Shown piece after piece: positions 63,885 to 64,000 of a stretch of DNA of 64,000 nucleotides; positions within the stretch are counted from its first letter, which is position 1, and each line of letters opens with the position of its first letter. The notes under the pieces are model-generated. The model had not been told where the DNA came from and made no database searches. It saw only the letters and a program-made list of their open reading frames with translations. Source of the DNA: Symploca sp. SIO3C6 (GTDB lineage Bacteria; Cyanobacteriota; Cyanobacteriia; Cyanobacteriales; Coleofasciculaceae); assembly GCA_010692425.1 (NCBI GenBank), contig JAAHHJ010000006.1, positions 54,127 through 118,126 of the forward strand, given 5' to 3'. The position numbers and the translations under genes were made by a program.

Positions 63885-64000
63885 CTGTCACATGGACTGA
63901 GGGAGTTCAAGGCGAGCGCTAAATCGAGGCAGTTGCTGAGTAAAAATACTTAGGTAAATTTAAAGTTTTTCTCTGCCCATTCCTCGACTTTCATTAAACT

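Overview
The window comes from an oxygenic cyanobacterium. It carries psbA (D1), psbB (CP47) and psbT, a cyanobacterial-type ribosomal protein S1, an SpkB-like Ser/Thr kinase, and many copies of the HIP1 palindrome GCGATCGC (for example 924-931, 5673-5680, 21054-21061, 28072-28079). Heptamer and octamer tandem repeats, a HepA-like exporter and CHAT proteins point to a large-genome, probably filamentous or Chroococcidiopsis-like species, but the species cannot be fixed from this window. Coding is dense and mosaic on both strands. No rRNA, tRNA or CRISPR array was recognised.

Layout. 1-5.1 kb is housekeeping: zinc-ribbon fragment, phasin-like protein, FKBP isomerase, dnaB, rplI, gloB. 5.5-18.6 kb is a surface-polysaccharide locus: galE, glycosyltransferases, a HepA/MsbA-type ABC exporter, a pyruvyl-transferase-like protein, two sulfotransferases, a membrane-anchored BNR propeller protein and a HAD phosphatase. 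Another sulfotransferase-like gene and a putative glycosyltransferase lie at 23.5-25.4 kb. 18.8-22.8 kb holds rps1, nrdR, psbT and psbB. 25.5-30 kb holds mnmG, a proline-rich membrane protein and a coiled-coil protein.

31.1-43.8 kb is the most unusual region. Two small membrane-protein genes face a tight four-gene operon (HTH/sigma-like protein, DUF1822 protein, CHAT protease fused to CHASE2, secreted protein). A convergent 5.6-kb gene encodes a hemagglutinin-type secreted protein ending in a second CHAT protease domain. I read this as a candidate regulated caspase-like system, part cytoplasmic or membrane-bound and part secreted.

43.9-64 kb holds yifB, a HIT hydrolase, psbA, an FMN reductase, a TPR protein, a MacAB-like three-gene exporter whose permease gene sits inside a ~65-bp inverted repeat, a small GTPase with a DUF4388 partner, aspS, an SpkB-like kinase, a NUDIX protein, a solitary C5-cytosine methyltransferase and the C-terminal half of an MFS transporter. 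Decayed TnpB fragments at 30.1 and 60.8 kb record past IS activity.
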